The notes: generated from the letters alone by a model not told the origin. 35,587 nucleotides of DNA from Gammaproteobacteria bacterium (GCA_027306985.1 DAHUXV010000139.1:1-35587), one strand, 5' to 3'; positions 7,648-17,800 are shown, counted from the stretch's first letter. A program made the numbers and translations.

Positions 7648-7952
7648 GTTGGCTCCTTTGCCGCGCCGGAGCCGCGGCAGGACACCGGCCGGCCGGCGAT
7701 GGATTGAAGCATCGCCACATCGCGGGTCCCGGCGAAATCCGCGAGCGACCCCCCGCGCATCGCCGCGGGGACACGCCGGGGGGCGATGCGCTGCCGCCTA
7801 TGATTCCCGCGACGAGATGCCCGCTCCGTCCGGGGCGGCCATCCCGCTGCCTCGTCGCTGCCTCGCGAGAGTGCGGGGCGGACTCCTGTCCGCCCGCTCG
7901 CCGCCACCGCGCCCCGCCCCCGGCCAACCGTGCGGATCTGCGGCGTGGCTCA
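7648..7952. other. Intergenic region with three inverted repeats
   Basis: This 305-nt gap separates TonB receptor 1 from the SnoaL operon, both on the minus strand. From receptor to operon it holds a perfect 8-bp hairpin (7876-7895, loop TCCT), a 9-bp inverted repeat CGCATCGCC/GGCGATGCG (7756-7764 and 7782-7790, 17-nt loop) and a 7-bp hairpin TGCCGCG/CGCGGCA (7659-7679) abutting the ribosome-binding site. No TANNNT box exists between 7648 and 7798 on the minus strand; TTCAAT at 7708-7703 is the best -10 candidate for the SnoaL operon. No coding signal seen. Confidence 0.55.
7876..7895 (-). terminator. Hairpin downstream of TonB receptor 1
   Basis: GGGCGGAC, a 4-nt loop, then GTCCGCCC. It lies ~57 nt past the receptor stop on the minus strand. 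It lacks a U-tract, so termination is only suggested. Confidence 0.4.
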
Positions 7953-10715
7953 CTACTGCAACTGCACGCGCACGGTGGCGTACCACTCGCGCGGCGCATT
8001 GACGTAGCCGTCGATCACGCCGGCGCCATAGTTCGCCTGGCCGCCGGTGATATACCGGTCGTTGGTCAGGTTGGTGCCGCCGATGGCCACATCGTAGGTA
8101 CCATCGGGTGACAGATAATGGAGCGAGGCGTCCAGCATGCGCGTCACGGGGCGGCGCAGCTGCGGGGTGTTCAACGAGTCGTTGAACATGCTCGTGGTGT
8201 AGGTGAAGACGGGGATGAAGCTGATCAGCGCTCCGTTCGACAACCCGAAGCTGTACTCCGGATCGAGCACCCCCTTCCATTTCGGCGTCTTCGGCAGCTG
8301 CGCCGAATACGGGCTGCTGCCCCCCTGCACCGTGCAATGGGCCGCCGCCCCGTTCCAGCACACCGTCGAGCCGTCGGCCAGCGCGTATTGCGGGAAGTTC
8401 ACGATGCTCAGGCCGGCGGGGAACGACGTGTAGTAGGCGTCGATGTATGAGATCGAGCCGTTGAGCCGGAACCCGGTGTTGGCGACGATCGACTGGAAGG
8501 AGAGCTCCGCGCCTTTGATCCTGGCATTGCCGGCGTTGATCAGCTCCGGCGAGATGCCGCTTTGCACGTTGAGCTGGATGCCGTCGAAGGCGGTGTCGTA
8601 GACGTCGGCATTGAGGATCAGATGGCGGTTGAACAGCGCGGACTTGATGCCGAGATCGAACGCGTCGGATTTCTCGGGACCGTACCGCGCATCCTGGGGA
8701 TTCGGAATCAGCGCCGACAGGCGGGTCGTCCAGCCGCCGGCCAGGAAGCCCTTGCTCCAGGTCAGATAGCTCATCGTATCGGGCGTGATGTGGAACTGGA
8801 TGCTGGCGGTGGGGTCGAAGACGCGCCACGCCTGGCTGTCGGGCGTACCGGGGAAGTAGCGGAAGTACGGGTTCCCGGCCGGAGCCGCATTCGGGATGAT
8901 CTGGTTGTCGGGGACGCCCGGTACTATGGAATACGGGCACGCACTCTGCCAGCACTGCGAGCCGAAGGGGAAGGAGTTCAGATCGCCCTGGCTGCCGATG
9001 AAGTAGGCCTGAGCATTCGTGTACCGGCCGCCGACCGAGAATCCCCAGCGCTGATCCAGGCGGTAATCGGCATGGAAGTACGCCGCGTAATTCTTGTTCT
9101 CGACGTCGTTCCCGTGGCCGTCGTAGACGACCAGGATGCCCTCGAACGGCACGAAGTCGTGCACGAAGCCGGACTCGGTGAAGTAGTAGAGGCCCGCCAC
9201 CCAATGCAGCGAGTCGTTGAAGTTGGTGCCGAGAAGCTGGAATTCCTGCGAAATCTGCGATTGGTGCTGGTGGTCGGTCACCTGCAGCAGCGTCTCGGGC
9301 GTACCGTCGAGGTCGGTGCCGATGCGCCAGTCGACCTGGCGATAGCCGGTGATGGACTTCAGATCGAGGTTGTCGTTGATCTTGTATTCGCCGTTGAGCG
9401 AGAAGCCGAACACGTCGTTGCGGGCGAAGTTCGGGCCGTTCGCGTAAGTGGTGTCGTAGCTGCCGGTGTTCGTGGCGGCATAGTTGTCGTAGATCCGCGG
9501 GTAGGGCGAGCCCAGGTAGGCCGTCCCCGGATGGTTGTTGTAATTGTAGGGGCCGGGGGGGCCGCCGACATACCCGGCCGCGAGCAGCGGAGCGCCGCCG
9601 ATCGCGATGCCGGGGACCTGGCCGCGCGGCTGGGCGCACGTGCTCGCGAAGAGGGCGTTGGCGCCCACGAAGGTCGGCGGGCCTCCGGCGGCCTGAATGG
9701 CCCCGGGCAGGGTCGCCGCGTTATTGCCGATGCAGAGGTTGTAGAGGGTCGAGAAGGTGGACGAGGCCAGGTTGCCGGAGAAGACGCCGAGCATCACGTT
9801 CGGCAACGCCGTCTGATTCTCGTGCGTCCAATCGCCCTCGAGGGTCATCTTGAGCCTGTCGGAGACGAGCCACAGGAGCTTGCCGCGCGCGGCGAACACG
9901 CCGGTCCCGCCGTAGCTGTCGGAGGTCTGGTAGCCGGCGGCCGGCCAGGCCTGCTGCTGCGTCACGACGAAGGGGCTCTGGCCCCAGGGCGAGTTGGTCG
10001 GATACGGGATGGCGCGCTGGAAGCCGTCCTGGTTCTGCGAGGAGACGGTGATGCTCGAAAGGAGCTTGTTCTTGATGATCGGAATGTCCGCGCTGAAGGC
10101 GACATCGCGGCGGCTGAAGCGGCCGCCGGTGAACTCCGCGATGAACTTCGGGGTGTTGCCCGGAGTGCGGGTGGTGATGCTGATCGCGCCGGCGATGGTA
10201 TTGGCGCCGAACAGCGTGCCCTGAGGACCTTTGAGGATCGAGACGTTCTGCACGTCCAGCAGGTTGACGTTGGCGCCGATCGTGCGCGCGTAGTACACGC
10301 CGTCGACGTACACGCCGACCGCCGGGTTGGTGTTGAACGCGAAGTCGTCCTGGCCGATGCCGCGGATGGAGGCCGAGAGGACGGAGCGGTCGCCCGAGAA
10401 CGGCGAGCCCGCGGTCAGCGTGACGCCCGGCGTGAGGTTGCCGAGCTGCGCCAGACTCGTGATGTTCTGCTGCTGCAGCATCTGGGGAGTGAAGGCGGTG
10501 ATGGCGATCGGCACATTCTCGATGTTCTGCGCCCGCTTCTGCGCCGTGACCACGATCTCCTGCAGCTGTTGCATCTGACCGGTCGCGGACGGCGACTGTT
10601 GCTGTTGCGCCACGGCCGGCGTGCAGACCGCCGAGAGGCCGAGACCACATACCGCGAGCCGCGGCACGGCCGCGCTGGCGCGCGCAAAAAGCCTCGTAAA
10701 GAGACTCGAATTCAT
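7953..10715 (-). CDS. TonB-dependent outer-membrane receptor 1
   Basis: A 920-residue receptor. The start is the ATG at 10715, with AGGGGGAT 5 nt upstream; an N-terminal extension of the open frame beyond it has no such support. A Sec signal peptide (hydrophobic LAVCGLGLSAVCTPAVAQ) is followed by the plug-domain opening IVVTAQKRAQNIENVPIAI, plug motifs such as GPQGTLFGANTIAGAISI, a long beta-barrel region and a C-terminal strand ending in aromatic-rich WYATVRVQLQ. It would import a large or scarce ligand across the outer membrane using TonB energy. Its promoter matches those of the carboxylase and ligase operons, so an aromatic substrate of that module is the most likely ligand (inference). 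Confidence 0.92.
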   Translation of the reverse strand: MNSSLFTRLFARASAAVPRLAVCGLGLSAVCTPAVAQQQQSPSATGQMQQLQEIVVTAQKRAQNIENVPIAITAFTPQMLQQQNITSLAQLGNLTPGVTLTAGSPFSGDRSVLSASIRGIGQDDFAFNTNPAVGVYVDGVYYARTIGANVNLLDVQNVSILKGPQGTLFGANTIAGAISITTRTPGNTPKFIAEFTGGRFSRRDVAFSADIPIIKNKLLSSITVSSQNQDGFQRAIPYPTNSPWGQSPFVVTQQQAWPAAGYQTSDSYGGTGVFAARGKLLWLVSDRLKMTLEGDWTHENQTALPNVMLGVFSGNLASSTFSTLYNLCIGNNAATLPGAIQAAGGPPTFVGANALFASTCAQPRGQVPGIAIGGAPLLAAGYVGGPPGPYNYNNHPGTAYLGSPYPRIYDNYAATNTGSYDTTYANGPNFARNDVFGFSLNGEYKINDNLDLKSITGYRQVDWRIGTDLDGTPETLLQVTDHQHQSQISQEFQLLGTNFNDSLHWVAGLYYFTESGFVHDFVPFEGILVVYDGHGNDVENKNYAAYFHADYRLDQRWGFSVGGRYTNAQAYFIGSQGDLNSFPFGSQCWQSACPYSIVPGVPDNQIIPNAAPAGNPYFRYFPGTPDSQAWRVFDPTASIQFHITPDTMSYLTWSKGFLAGGWTTRLSALIPNPQDARYGPEKSDAFDLGIKSALFNRHLILNADVYDTAFDGIQLNVQSGISPELINAGNARIKGAELSFQSIVANTGFRLNGSISYIDAYYTSFPAGLSIVNFPQYALADGSTVCWNGAAAHCTVQGGSSPYSAQLPKTPKWKGVLDPEYSFGLSNGALISFIPVFTYTTSMFNDSLNTPQLRRPVTRMLDASLHYLSPDGTYDVAIGGTNLTNDRYITGGQANYGAGVIDGYVNAPREWYATVRVQLQ

Positions 10716-11125
10716 GTCATCCCCCTCAGACGAGCGCGATGCCCCGTCGCGCGATGTTGTTCGAGCGGCTACCCGCAGGCGATTTCGGATAGCGGAATTC
10801 ATGAGACTGTGTTGGCTGCTACACCACCGAGTATCGAGCGTAGCGCCGCAGCCACGGCGGGCGCGCGCACCAGAGCGCAACACATTCGACCGACAGCGCA
10901 CGATCGGCGGTGCTGGGGCGGGGCGGTCCCGCCCTCCGATCGAGAGTGAGGGGTTTCATCAAGTGATTGAATCGTAAAGGGATAATGCCCTGGGCCATGG
11001 GAAGGGCGCTGGCGCAGGACCGCGCTTCCCGGCCGTGGGCCGATGCGCCCCGGGATGCGGGCGGGGAGCTGCCGCGCACCGGCACCGGAGCGATGCGCGC
11101 CGCAGGCGCGGCCCGTCCCGGGGGT
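10716..11125. other. Intergenic region between TonB receptor 1 and AraC-1
   Basis: The 410-nt gap holds the receptor promoter (10837-10901) and its ~115-nt 5' leader (10716-10830). The rest (10902-11125) carries a GC-rich inverted repeat near 10918-10931 and a weak AT-rich patch at 10955-10986, but no gene or convincing terminator. Confidence 0.5.
10837..10901 (-). promoter_or_regulatory. Promoter of TonB receptor 1 with tandem TGCGCT operator
   Basis: Read on the minus strand: GTGCGCT at 10901-10895, TTGCGCT at 10880-10874 (21 bp apart), -10 box TACGCT at 10842-10837, again 38 bp from the proximal half-site. TGCGCTGTCGGT, TTGCGCTCTG and GGCGCTACGCTC are shared with the CoA-ligase promoter. 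The predicted transcript start is near 10830. Confidence 0.75.
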
Positions 11126-12085
11126 CTAATGACTCGCGCCGGCGGCGCGGCGAAACGCGAGCGGCGTAACGCCAAACTGCCGCCGGAACCGGCGTGCGAA
11201 ATGACTCGGGTCGGCGAAGCCGCAGCGCGCGGCCACCTCGATGACGGGCAGGTCCCGCAGGTGCGGATCGGCCAGCAGCTCCCGCGCCCGTTGCAGCCGG
11301 GCGCGCATCAGCTGCTCGACGAAGGTGGTGCCGGTGGCCGCGAACGCATAATGGAGGCTGCGCACCGAGATGCGATGCTCGGCCGCGAGGGTGGCCGGGG
11401 AAAGCCTCGGGTCGGACAGACCGCTGCGCAGCGTGCGCAGCAGCCGCTCCTGCAGGTGGCGGCCGTCTTCCCCGTCGCGCGGCTCGGGCCCCAGGGCCAA
11501 CCTCAGCAGCGCCGCAATGTGATCGGCCACCTCACCGCGCGGCAGCGCCAGGTGGTCGCAGGAGTCGATCTCGAGACTGGCCACCGCCGCGCACAGGGCG
11601 CCGCTCCATCCCCGGCCGGCAAAATGCCGCGGCGCGAGGCGCTCGGGCGCGCTCACCCAGTGGCTGAGCCATTCATCGGAGAGCTGCAGCACGCACGAGC
11701 GGGTCGCTTCCGGACACTCGAGCTCATAGGGCTGAGCGCCATCGAGAAGAATGCACTCCCCGGCGGACAGCAGCGTGCTGCGGCCGGCCTGTGTGATCTG
11801 AACCCGGCCGGCGCGCAGCTGCATCAACAGGAAACTCGAATGGGCGCGGGCGATCTTGGCGCGGGTGCGCCGCACCCGCTGGGCATCGGCACACAGCCAG
11901 TTGGCGGTCGCCGGGCCGAGCTCGGTCTGGTCGAGCCGCGCCCGAAAGCGCTCGCGCACCGGGGAGTCGATGTCGAGCTCCAGGAAGCGATCGCATACCG
12001 TGTCCACCCAATAGGAAAAGGGCCGGTCCGCGACCTCTTCGGTCGACCAGTGGCGAGCCGCAATGGATTGGAGTCGATCCCCCAA
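11126..12085 (-). CDS. AraC-family transcriptional regulator (AraC-1), FeaR/AraC-binding-like type
   Basis: 319 residues. The N-terminal half (FSYWVDTVCDRFLEL ... SSFLLMQLRAGRVQITQAGR ... ECILLDGAQPYELEC) matches the AraC-binding-like domain of FeaR/NdhR-type regulators, and the C-terminus carries the double helix-turn-helix (LAAEHRISVRSLHYAF; VIEVAARCGFADPSHFARRFRRQFG). TTG at 12085 is the best start; the -10 box at 12106-12101 leaves only a ~10-nt leader. The gene lies between the receptor-1 promoter and the CoA-ligase promoter, both with tandem TTGCGCT sites, and its own upstream region has one TTGCGCT at the same 38-bp distance from its -10. I infer that it controls these promoters and itself; the ligand is unknown. 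Confidence 0.86.
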   Translation of the reverse strand: MGDRLQSIAARHWSTEEVADRPFSYWVDTVCDRFLELDIDSPVRERFRARLDQTELGPATANWLCADAQRVRRTRAKIARAHSSFLLMQLRAGRVQITQAGRSTLLSAGECILLDGAQPYELECPEATRSCVLQLSDEWLSHWVSAPERLAPRHFAGRGWSGALCAAVASLEIDSCDHLALPRGEVADHIAALLRLALGPEPRDGEDGRHLQERLLRTLRSGLSDPRLSPATLAAEHRISVRSLHYAFAATGTTFVEQLMRARLQRARELLADPHLRDLPVIEVAARCGFADPSHFARRFRRQFGVTPLAFRRAAGASH

Positions 12086-12100
12086 GGGTGGGCACCGGGA

Positions 12101-12144
12101 AGGCTACCTCCCCGCATGCTGCCTCGCCGGCGGCCGAAGCGCAA
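12101..12144 (-). promoter_or_regulatory. araC-1 promoter with single TTGCGCT site
   Basis: Minus-strand TTGCGCT at 12144-12138 and -10 TAGCCT at 12106-12101 are 38 bp apart, the same geometry as the tandem-site promoters. No second half-site is found 21-22 bp further upstream, where the dispersed repeat begins (12146). Confidence 0.55.
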
Positions 12145-12145
12145 T

Positions 12146-12260
12146 GGGCGAGCCGGTGCCTTTCAGCGAGGACACTCGAGGTGTCCTCGCTCCGGCGAGC
12201 GCCCGCGCAGGGATGCGCGGGCCGGGGGCCCCGCCGCCATGGAAGGGCAGTGGCACGGCC
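12146..12260 (+). repeat. Dispersed structured repeat, copy B
   Basis: The best preserved copy, located between divergent genes. Outer stem 12146-12150/12200-12204 and 12153-12156/12192-12195, 5'-side bulge TGCCTTTC (12157-12164), perfect 11-bp inner stem 12165-12175/12181-12191, loop TCGAG. It continues with a GCGC hairpin and the conserved 3' block CCGCCGCCATGGA...GTGGCACGGCC, which can close as GCCG-CCA/TGG-CA-CGGC. No open reading frame is conserved between copies. Confidence 0.8.
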
Positions 12261-12275
12261 CTACACGCTGCCGCC

Positions 12276-12341
12276 TTGCGCTGTCGGTTCATAGGCGTTG
12301 CGCTCTGATCCGCGCAGCCGCCGCGGCCCGGGCGCTACGCT
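12276..12341 (+). promoter_or_regulatory. Promoter of the CoA-ligase operon with tandem TTGCGCT operator
   Basis: TTGCGCT at 12276-12282 and 12298-12304 (22 bp apart), then GGCGCTACGCTC with -10 TACGCT at 12336-12341, 38 bp from the proximal half-site. The predicted start near 12348 gives a ~58-nt leader containing GGGAAGG before the ATG. Confidence 0.75.
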
Positions 12342-12405
12342 CACCGGCGGGTCGCCCGGTCGGTGTGGGTCGGGCGGCCCGTTGTTTTCACGGGCGGGAA
12401 GGTCG

Positions 12406-14403
12406 ATGCAAGCGGGCGAGATTCTCTGGACACCGGGCGCGGAGCGCATCGAGCATGCCAATGTGACGGCCTTCTGCCGCTGGCTGCAGCGCGAGCGAGG
12501 GCTGTCGTTCGGCAGTTACCTGGAGCTGTGGCGCTGGTCGGTGGCGGACCTGGAGGCGTTCTGGGGCGCGTTGTGGGATTACTTCGGGGTGCAGGCCTCC
12601 TCCTCCTACACCCGGGTGCTCGGCCGCCGGGCCATGCCCGGGGCGGAGTGGTTCCCCGGCGCGCAGCTCAACTACGCCCGGAATGTATTGCGCCGGGAAC
12701 GCGCGGGAGGCATCGCGCTGCTGCACGCCAGCGAGACCCGGCCGCTCGAAGCCTTGACGTGGCCGCAGCTCGGCGACCAGGTGCGCATTCTGGCGACGCA
12801 GCTGCGGGCGCTCGGCGTGCAGCCTTTGGACCGGGTGGTCGCCTGGATGCCCAACATCCCGCAGACCGTGGTGGCGATGCTCGCGACCACCGCGATCGGG
12901 GCCATCTGGGCGTGCTGCTCGCCGGATTTCGGCGAGCGGGGCGTGCTCGACCGATTCGCGCAGCTGTCTCCGAAGGTGCTCTTCTGCATCGACGGCTATC
13001 GCTACGGCGGCAAGGCATTCGATCGCCGGGCGGAGCTCGGGCGGATTCTGGCGGGGCTGCCCAGCCTGCGAGAGGTGATCCATCTGCCCTACCTGGACCC
13101 GGGGGCGCCGCCGCCGCGGTCTGAGGCCCTGTCGTGGTCCAAGCTGCTCGATCACCCGACGGTCGATGCCGGCGGGTTCCGCTTCGAAGAGGTGCCGTTC
13201 GAGCATCCGCTGTGGACGCTCTTCTCCTCCGGCACCACAGGGCTCCCGAAGGCGATCGTTCACGGCCACGGCGGTATCCTGCTCGAGACCCAGAAGAATG
13301 CGATCTTCCACTTCGATCTGCACCCGGGCGAGCGGCTGTTGTTCTTCACCACCACCGGCTGGATGCTGTGGAATTTCCTCGCCAGCACGCTGGCCACCGG
13401 CGCGATCCCCGTTCTCTACGACGGCAGCCCCGCACATCCCTTCCCTGACATCCTGTGGAAGCTGGCGCAGGACGCCGATGCGACCATGCTGGGCGCCAGT
13501 CCCACCTATGTCGAGCAGATGGCGCGAGCGGGCATCGTGCCGCGCGAGCGCTACGACCTGTCACGCTTGCGAAGCATCTCGCTCGCCGGCTCGCCGGCCA
13601 CCCCCGATTGCATGGCCTGGGTCTACTCCCATGTGAAGAAGGACCTGGGGGTGGCCAACGGCAGCGGCGGCACGGACTGCTGCACCGGATTCGTCGGCGG
13701 CGTGCCGACGCTGCCGGTGTATGCCGGCGAGATCCAGGCCCCCTCGCTGGGGGTGGCCGTCGAGGCGTTCAACGACCGGGGTGAGGGCGTCATCGACGAG
13801 GTCGGCGAGCTGGTCATCACGCAACCCATGCCGTCCATGCCGGTCTCCTTCTGGAACGATCCGGACGGCCGCCGTTACCGCGAGAGCTACTTCGAGGAGT
13901 TCCCGGGGGTGTGGCGGCACGGGGACTTCTTCCGCATCAATGCGCGCGGCGGCAGCTTCGTGTTGGGGCGCTCGGACGCCACGCTGAACCGCTACGGAGT
14001 GCGCATCGGCACGGCGGAGATCTATCGGGCGCTGGCGGCGCTGCCCGAGATCGAGGACAGCCTGATCGTCAACCTCGATCTGCCGGAGGGCGGATTCTTC
14101 ATGCCGCTGTTCGTGAAGCTCGCGCCTGGAGTCTCGCTGCAGGCTGCGGCGGAGAAGATCCGCGAGACGCTGCGCCGCGAGTACACCGCGCGGCACGTGC
14201 CCGACAAGATCATCCCCGTGCCCGCCATCCCCATGACCCTGACCGGTAAGAAGATGGAGGTTCCGGTGCGGCGGATCCTCCTCGGCATGGCGCCGGCGAA
14301 GGCCGCCAACGCCAGCGCCATGGCCGATCCGCGCGCACTCGATTTCTTCATCGAGTATGCGGCGAGCCAACAGGACTTCCGCTTGCGCGAGGACCGATCG
14401 TGA
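12406..14403 (+). CDS. Acetoacetyl-CoA synthetase-like 3-oxo-acid CoA ligase
   Basis: 665 residues, the length of acetoacetate-CoA ligases. ANL-superfamily motifs: FSSGTTGLPKAIVHGHGG (AMP-binding loop, about residues 273-290), TTTGWMLWNF, VYAGEIQ, WRHGDFFR, GRSDATLNRYGVRIGTAEIY and the C-terminal catalytic-lysine region TLTGKKMEVPVRR (Lys615/616). It uses ATP and CoA to activate a 3-oxo acid. ATG 12406 has GGAAGG just upstream. The promoter matches that of the carboxylase operon, so instead of acetoacetate it may activate an aroyl-acetate made by carboxylation of an aryl ketone, as benzoylacetate-CoA ligase does in acetophenone degradation. Family call is firm; aromatic substrate is inferred. 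Confidence 0.88.
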   Translation: MQAGEILWTPGAERIEHANVTAFCRWLQRERGLSFGSYLELWRWSVADLEAFWGALWDYFGVQASSSYTRVLGRRAMPGAEWFPGAQLNYARNVLRRERAGGIALLHASETRPLEALTWPQLGDQVRILATQLRALGVQPLDRVVAWMPNIPQTVVAMLATTAIGAIWACCSPDFGERGVLDRFAQLSPKVLFCIDGYRYGGKAFDRRAELGRILAGLPSLREVIHLPYLDPGAPPPRSEALSWSKLLDHPTVDAGGFRFEEVPFEHPLWTLFSSGTTGLPKAIVHGHGGILLETQKNAIFHFDLHPGERLLFFTTTGWMLWNFLASTLATGAIPVLYDGSPAHPFPDILWKLAQDADATMLGASPTYVEQMARAGIVPRERYDLSRLRSISLAGSPATPDCMAWVYSHVKKDLGVANGSGGTDCCTGFVGGVPTLPVYAGEIQAPSLGVAVEAFNDRGEGVIDEVGELVITQPMPSMPVSFWNDPDGRRYRESYFEEFPGVWRHGDFFRINARGGSFVLGRSDATLNRYGVRIGTAEIYRALAALPEIEDSLIVNLDLPEGGFFMPLFVKLAPGVSLQAAAEKIRETLRREYTARHVPDKIIPVPAIPMTLTGKKMEVPVRRILLGMAPAKAANASAMADPRALDFFIEYAASQQDFRLREDRS

Positions 14404-15119
14404 CCCGCGAGACCGTGGTGTTTCTGCCGGGGCTGCTGTGCGACCGCGCGGTCTGGGAGCCGCAGCTCGCGGCGCTGTCGGGGCGCTACGACTGCGTCGT
14501 CGCCGATTACGGCGCGACCGACTCGCTGCGGACCATGGCGGAGGCGGCTCTGCAGTCGGCGCCGCCGCGGTTCTCTCTGGTCGGCCACTCGATGGGCGGC
14601 CGCGTGGCGCTCGAGGTGATGCGCAACGCGCCGCAGCGGGTCGCGGGCCTGGCCTTGCTCGACACCGGCTACCAGGCGAGGCCGGAAGGAGAGGCCGGCG
14701 AGGCGGAGGCCGGCCAGCGCCATCGCCTGCTCGATGTGGCCTTGTCGCAGGGCATGCGCGCCATGGGCCGGGAATGGGTGCCGGGGATGGTCCACCCGGA
14801 GCGGTTGCGGGATCGGATGCTGATCGAGTCGATCCTGGAGATGATCGGGCGCAAGACACCCGGCATCTTCGCCGCGCAGGTTCTGGCCCTCCTCACCCGG
14901 CCTTCGGCTGAGGCCGTGCTGCGCGCGATCCGCTGTCCGACTCTGATCGTATGCGGGCGCGAGGACTCCTGGAGCCCGCTGTCGCGGCACGAGGAGATGG
15001 CCAGACTCACCCCCGGGGCGCGCCTCGCGGTGATCGAGCAGAGCGGCCACATGGTCACGCTGGAGCAACCGCAGGCCGTGACTGCGGCGCTGCAGGCCTG
15101 GCTGGCCGCAGGGGATTGA
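14400..15119 (+). CDS. Alpha/beta hydrolase, PcaD/BioH-like
   Basis: 239 residues starting at GTG 14400, overlapping the ligase stop codon by 4 nt (GTGA). Oxyanion region VVFLPGLLCDRAVW, nucleophile Ser in LVGHSMGGRVALEV, acid Asp in VCGREDSWSP, base His in EQSGHMVTLEQP. No signal peptide, so cytoplasmic. Co-transcribed with the CoA ligase, it could hydrolyse an aroyl-CoA or cleave an aroyl-acetyl intermediate, taking the role of a thioesterase or thiolase; ester hydrolysis in general is equally possible. Confidence 0.8.
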   Translation: MTRETVVFLPGLLCDRAVWEPQLAALSGRYDCVVADYGATDSLRTMAEAALQSAPPRFSLVGHSMGGRVALEVMRNAPQRVAGLALLDTGYQARPEGEAGEAEAGQRHRLLDVALSQGMRAMGREWVPGMVHPERLRDRMLIESILEMIGRKTPGIFAAQVLALLTRPSAEAVLRAIRCPTLIVCGREDSWSPLSRHEEMARLTPGARLAVIEQSGHMVTLEQPQAVTAALQAWLAAGD

Positions 15120-15120
15120 G

Positions 15121-15184
15121 GCAGCGCGGGGCAGGATGCGCCCCGCCGCTGCGCCGGATCCGGGAAGGGGTCCGGATCCGGCGC
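15121..15184. terminator. Two tandem hairpins between convergent operons
   Basis: Hairpin 1: GCAGCGCGGGGC (15121-15132) pairs with 15140-15152, with one bulged C. Hairpin 2: a perfect 13-bp stem, GCGCCGGATCCGG (15151-15163) with 15172-15184, 8-nt loop. They lie between the stops of the hydrolase (15119) and the demethylase (15198) and could block read-through in both directions. No T-tract. Confidence 0.65.
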
Positions 15185-15197
15185 CGGGACGGCGCGC

Positions 15198-16814
<1,617 letters not shown>

Positions 16815-16840
16815 TCAAGCCGCGGCTGCGAGGGGGAGAT

Positions 16841-17800
16841 ATGACCTACACAGAGTCGTCCGCAGCCGGCGCCGATTCCTGCCGCCGACCGGCGGATCAG
16901 GCCGCGCCGCACCCGCAGAGCCATGCCCGCGGCCCGGCCGCCTGGACCGAGCTTGGCGACCTGCTGGCGATGGAGATCGATTCGGAAGGGCAGGCCCGGC
17001 TGGCGCGCGCCTCGGGCGCCCGCATGCACCCGCCGCGCTTCTTCCTGCACCTGCAGCTCGAGGGCGAAGGCATCGTCCGCCAGGATGGGCGCGAGGCCCT
17101 GCTGCGTGCCGGCGACTTCACTTTGTGCGATGGCACCCGCCACTACGAGATCAGCTGCCCCGGCGGCAGCCGGATCCTCGTGCTCGGGGTGCCCACCACG
17201 AAACTGCGCCGGCACGTCGCCTGCCCGGAGTCGCTCGCCGCCACGCCGATGCGCGCGGCAGCCGGGGTCGCCGGGCTGATGTCCGGCTTCCTGCGCCATT
17301 ACTGGCTGCAGTGCCGCTATTCGCTCGGCGGCGAGTCGGCCGAGCAGATCGCGGCCGCGGTCCTCGATATCCTGGGCGCCGCCTATGCGCAGGTGCCGAG
17401 GACGCACGCCGAGCGCTCCTCCCGGGGCTCGGCCCACAGGATTCGCATCATCAGCTATATCCACGCGCACCTGTACGATTCGGACCTGTCGCCCGCGCAC
17501 ATCGCCCGGGCCTGCAGGATCACGACCCGTTACCTGCACTATCTGTTCTCGGACGGAGACGAGACCGTCGCGCGCTACATCCTGGGGCGGCGGCTCGAGG
17601 CGTCATCGCAGGCGTTGCTCGCGGACAGCCAGCGCGGGCGGACCGTGACCGCCATCGCCTTCGACCACGGATTCAACAGCGCGACTCATTTCGGCCGCGT
17701 CTTCCGGGCCCATTTTGGCGTGACGCCGCGCGAGTACCGCGCCCGGCCGCGCCGCCCCGATCCTGGCCGCCTTACGGCGGCCGTCCCATTGCACATATAA
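16841..17800 (+). CDS. AraC-family transcriptional regulator (AraC-2), FeaR type
   Basis: 319 residues. N-terminal sensing domain: HPPRFFLHLQLEGEGIVRQDG, then DFTLCDGTRHYEISCPGG. C-terminal double HTH: IARACRITTRYLHYLFSDGDE and VTAIAFDHGFNSATHFGRVF, ending FGVTPREYRAR. It is clearly paralogous to AraC-3 (shared HLQLEG/QMQLEG, GDFTLCD, ITxRYLHYLF, AIAFDHGFNS) and more distant from AraC-1. Divergent from the LigM-like demethylase gene, whose upstream region has paired TTTCRCC sites, so it may control that gene (inference). The stop codon overlaps the -10 box of the following lysR gene. A 7-bp GC hairpin with a TTAC loop (17765-17782) lies in the 3' end. Confidence 0.88.
   Translation: MTYTESSAAGADSCRRPADQAAPHPQSHARGPAAWTELGDLLAMEIDSEGQARLARASGARMHPPRFFLHLQLEGEGIVRQDGREALLRAGDFTLCDGTRHYEISCPGGSRILVLGVPTTKLRRHVACPESLAATPMRAAAGVAGLMSGFLRHYWLQCRYSLGGESAEQIAAAVLDILGAAYAQVPRTHAERSSRGSAHRIRIISYIHAHLYDSDLSPAHIARACRITTRYLHYLFSDGDETVARYILGRRLEASSQALLADSQRGRTVTAIAFDHGFNSATHFGRVFRAHFGVTPREYRARPRRPDPGRLTAAVPLHI

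Noticed and set aside
7756-7790. Further copy of the dispersed repeat
   Set aside because: It has an inverted repeat and a GGGGACAC string, but neither the conserved bulge nor the 3' block aligns with copies A-C.
10716-10901. N-terminal extension of the TonB receptor 1 frame
   Set aside because: It would start inside the operator and bury the signal peptide; the ATG at 10715 has a strong ribosome-binding site.
8562-10949. Long plus-strand open frame (~795 codons) opposite TonB receptor 1
   Set aside because: It runs antisense through the whole receptor; composition is Arg/Glu/Val/Ala-rich with no recognisable domain, as expected for a mirror frame in GC-rich DNA.
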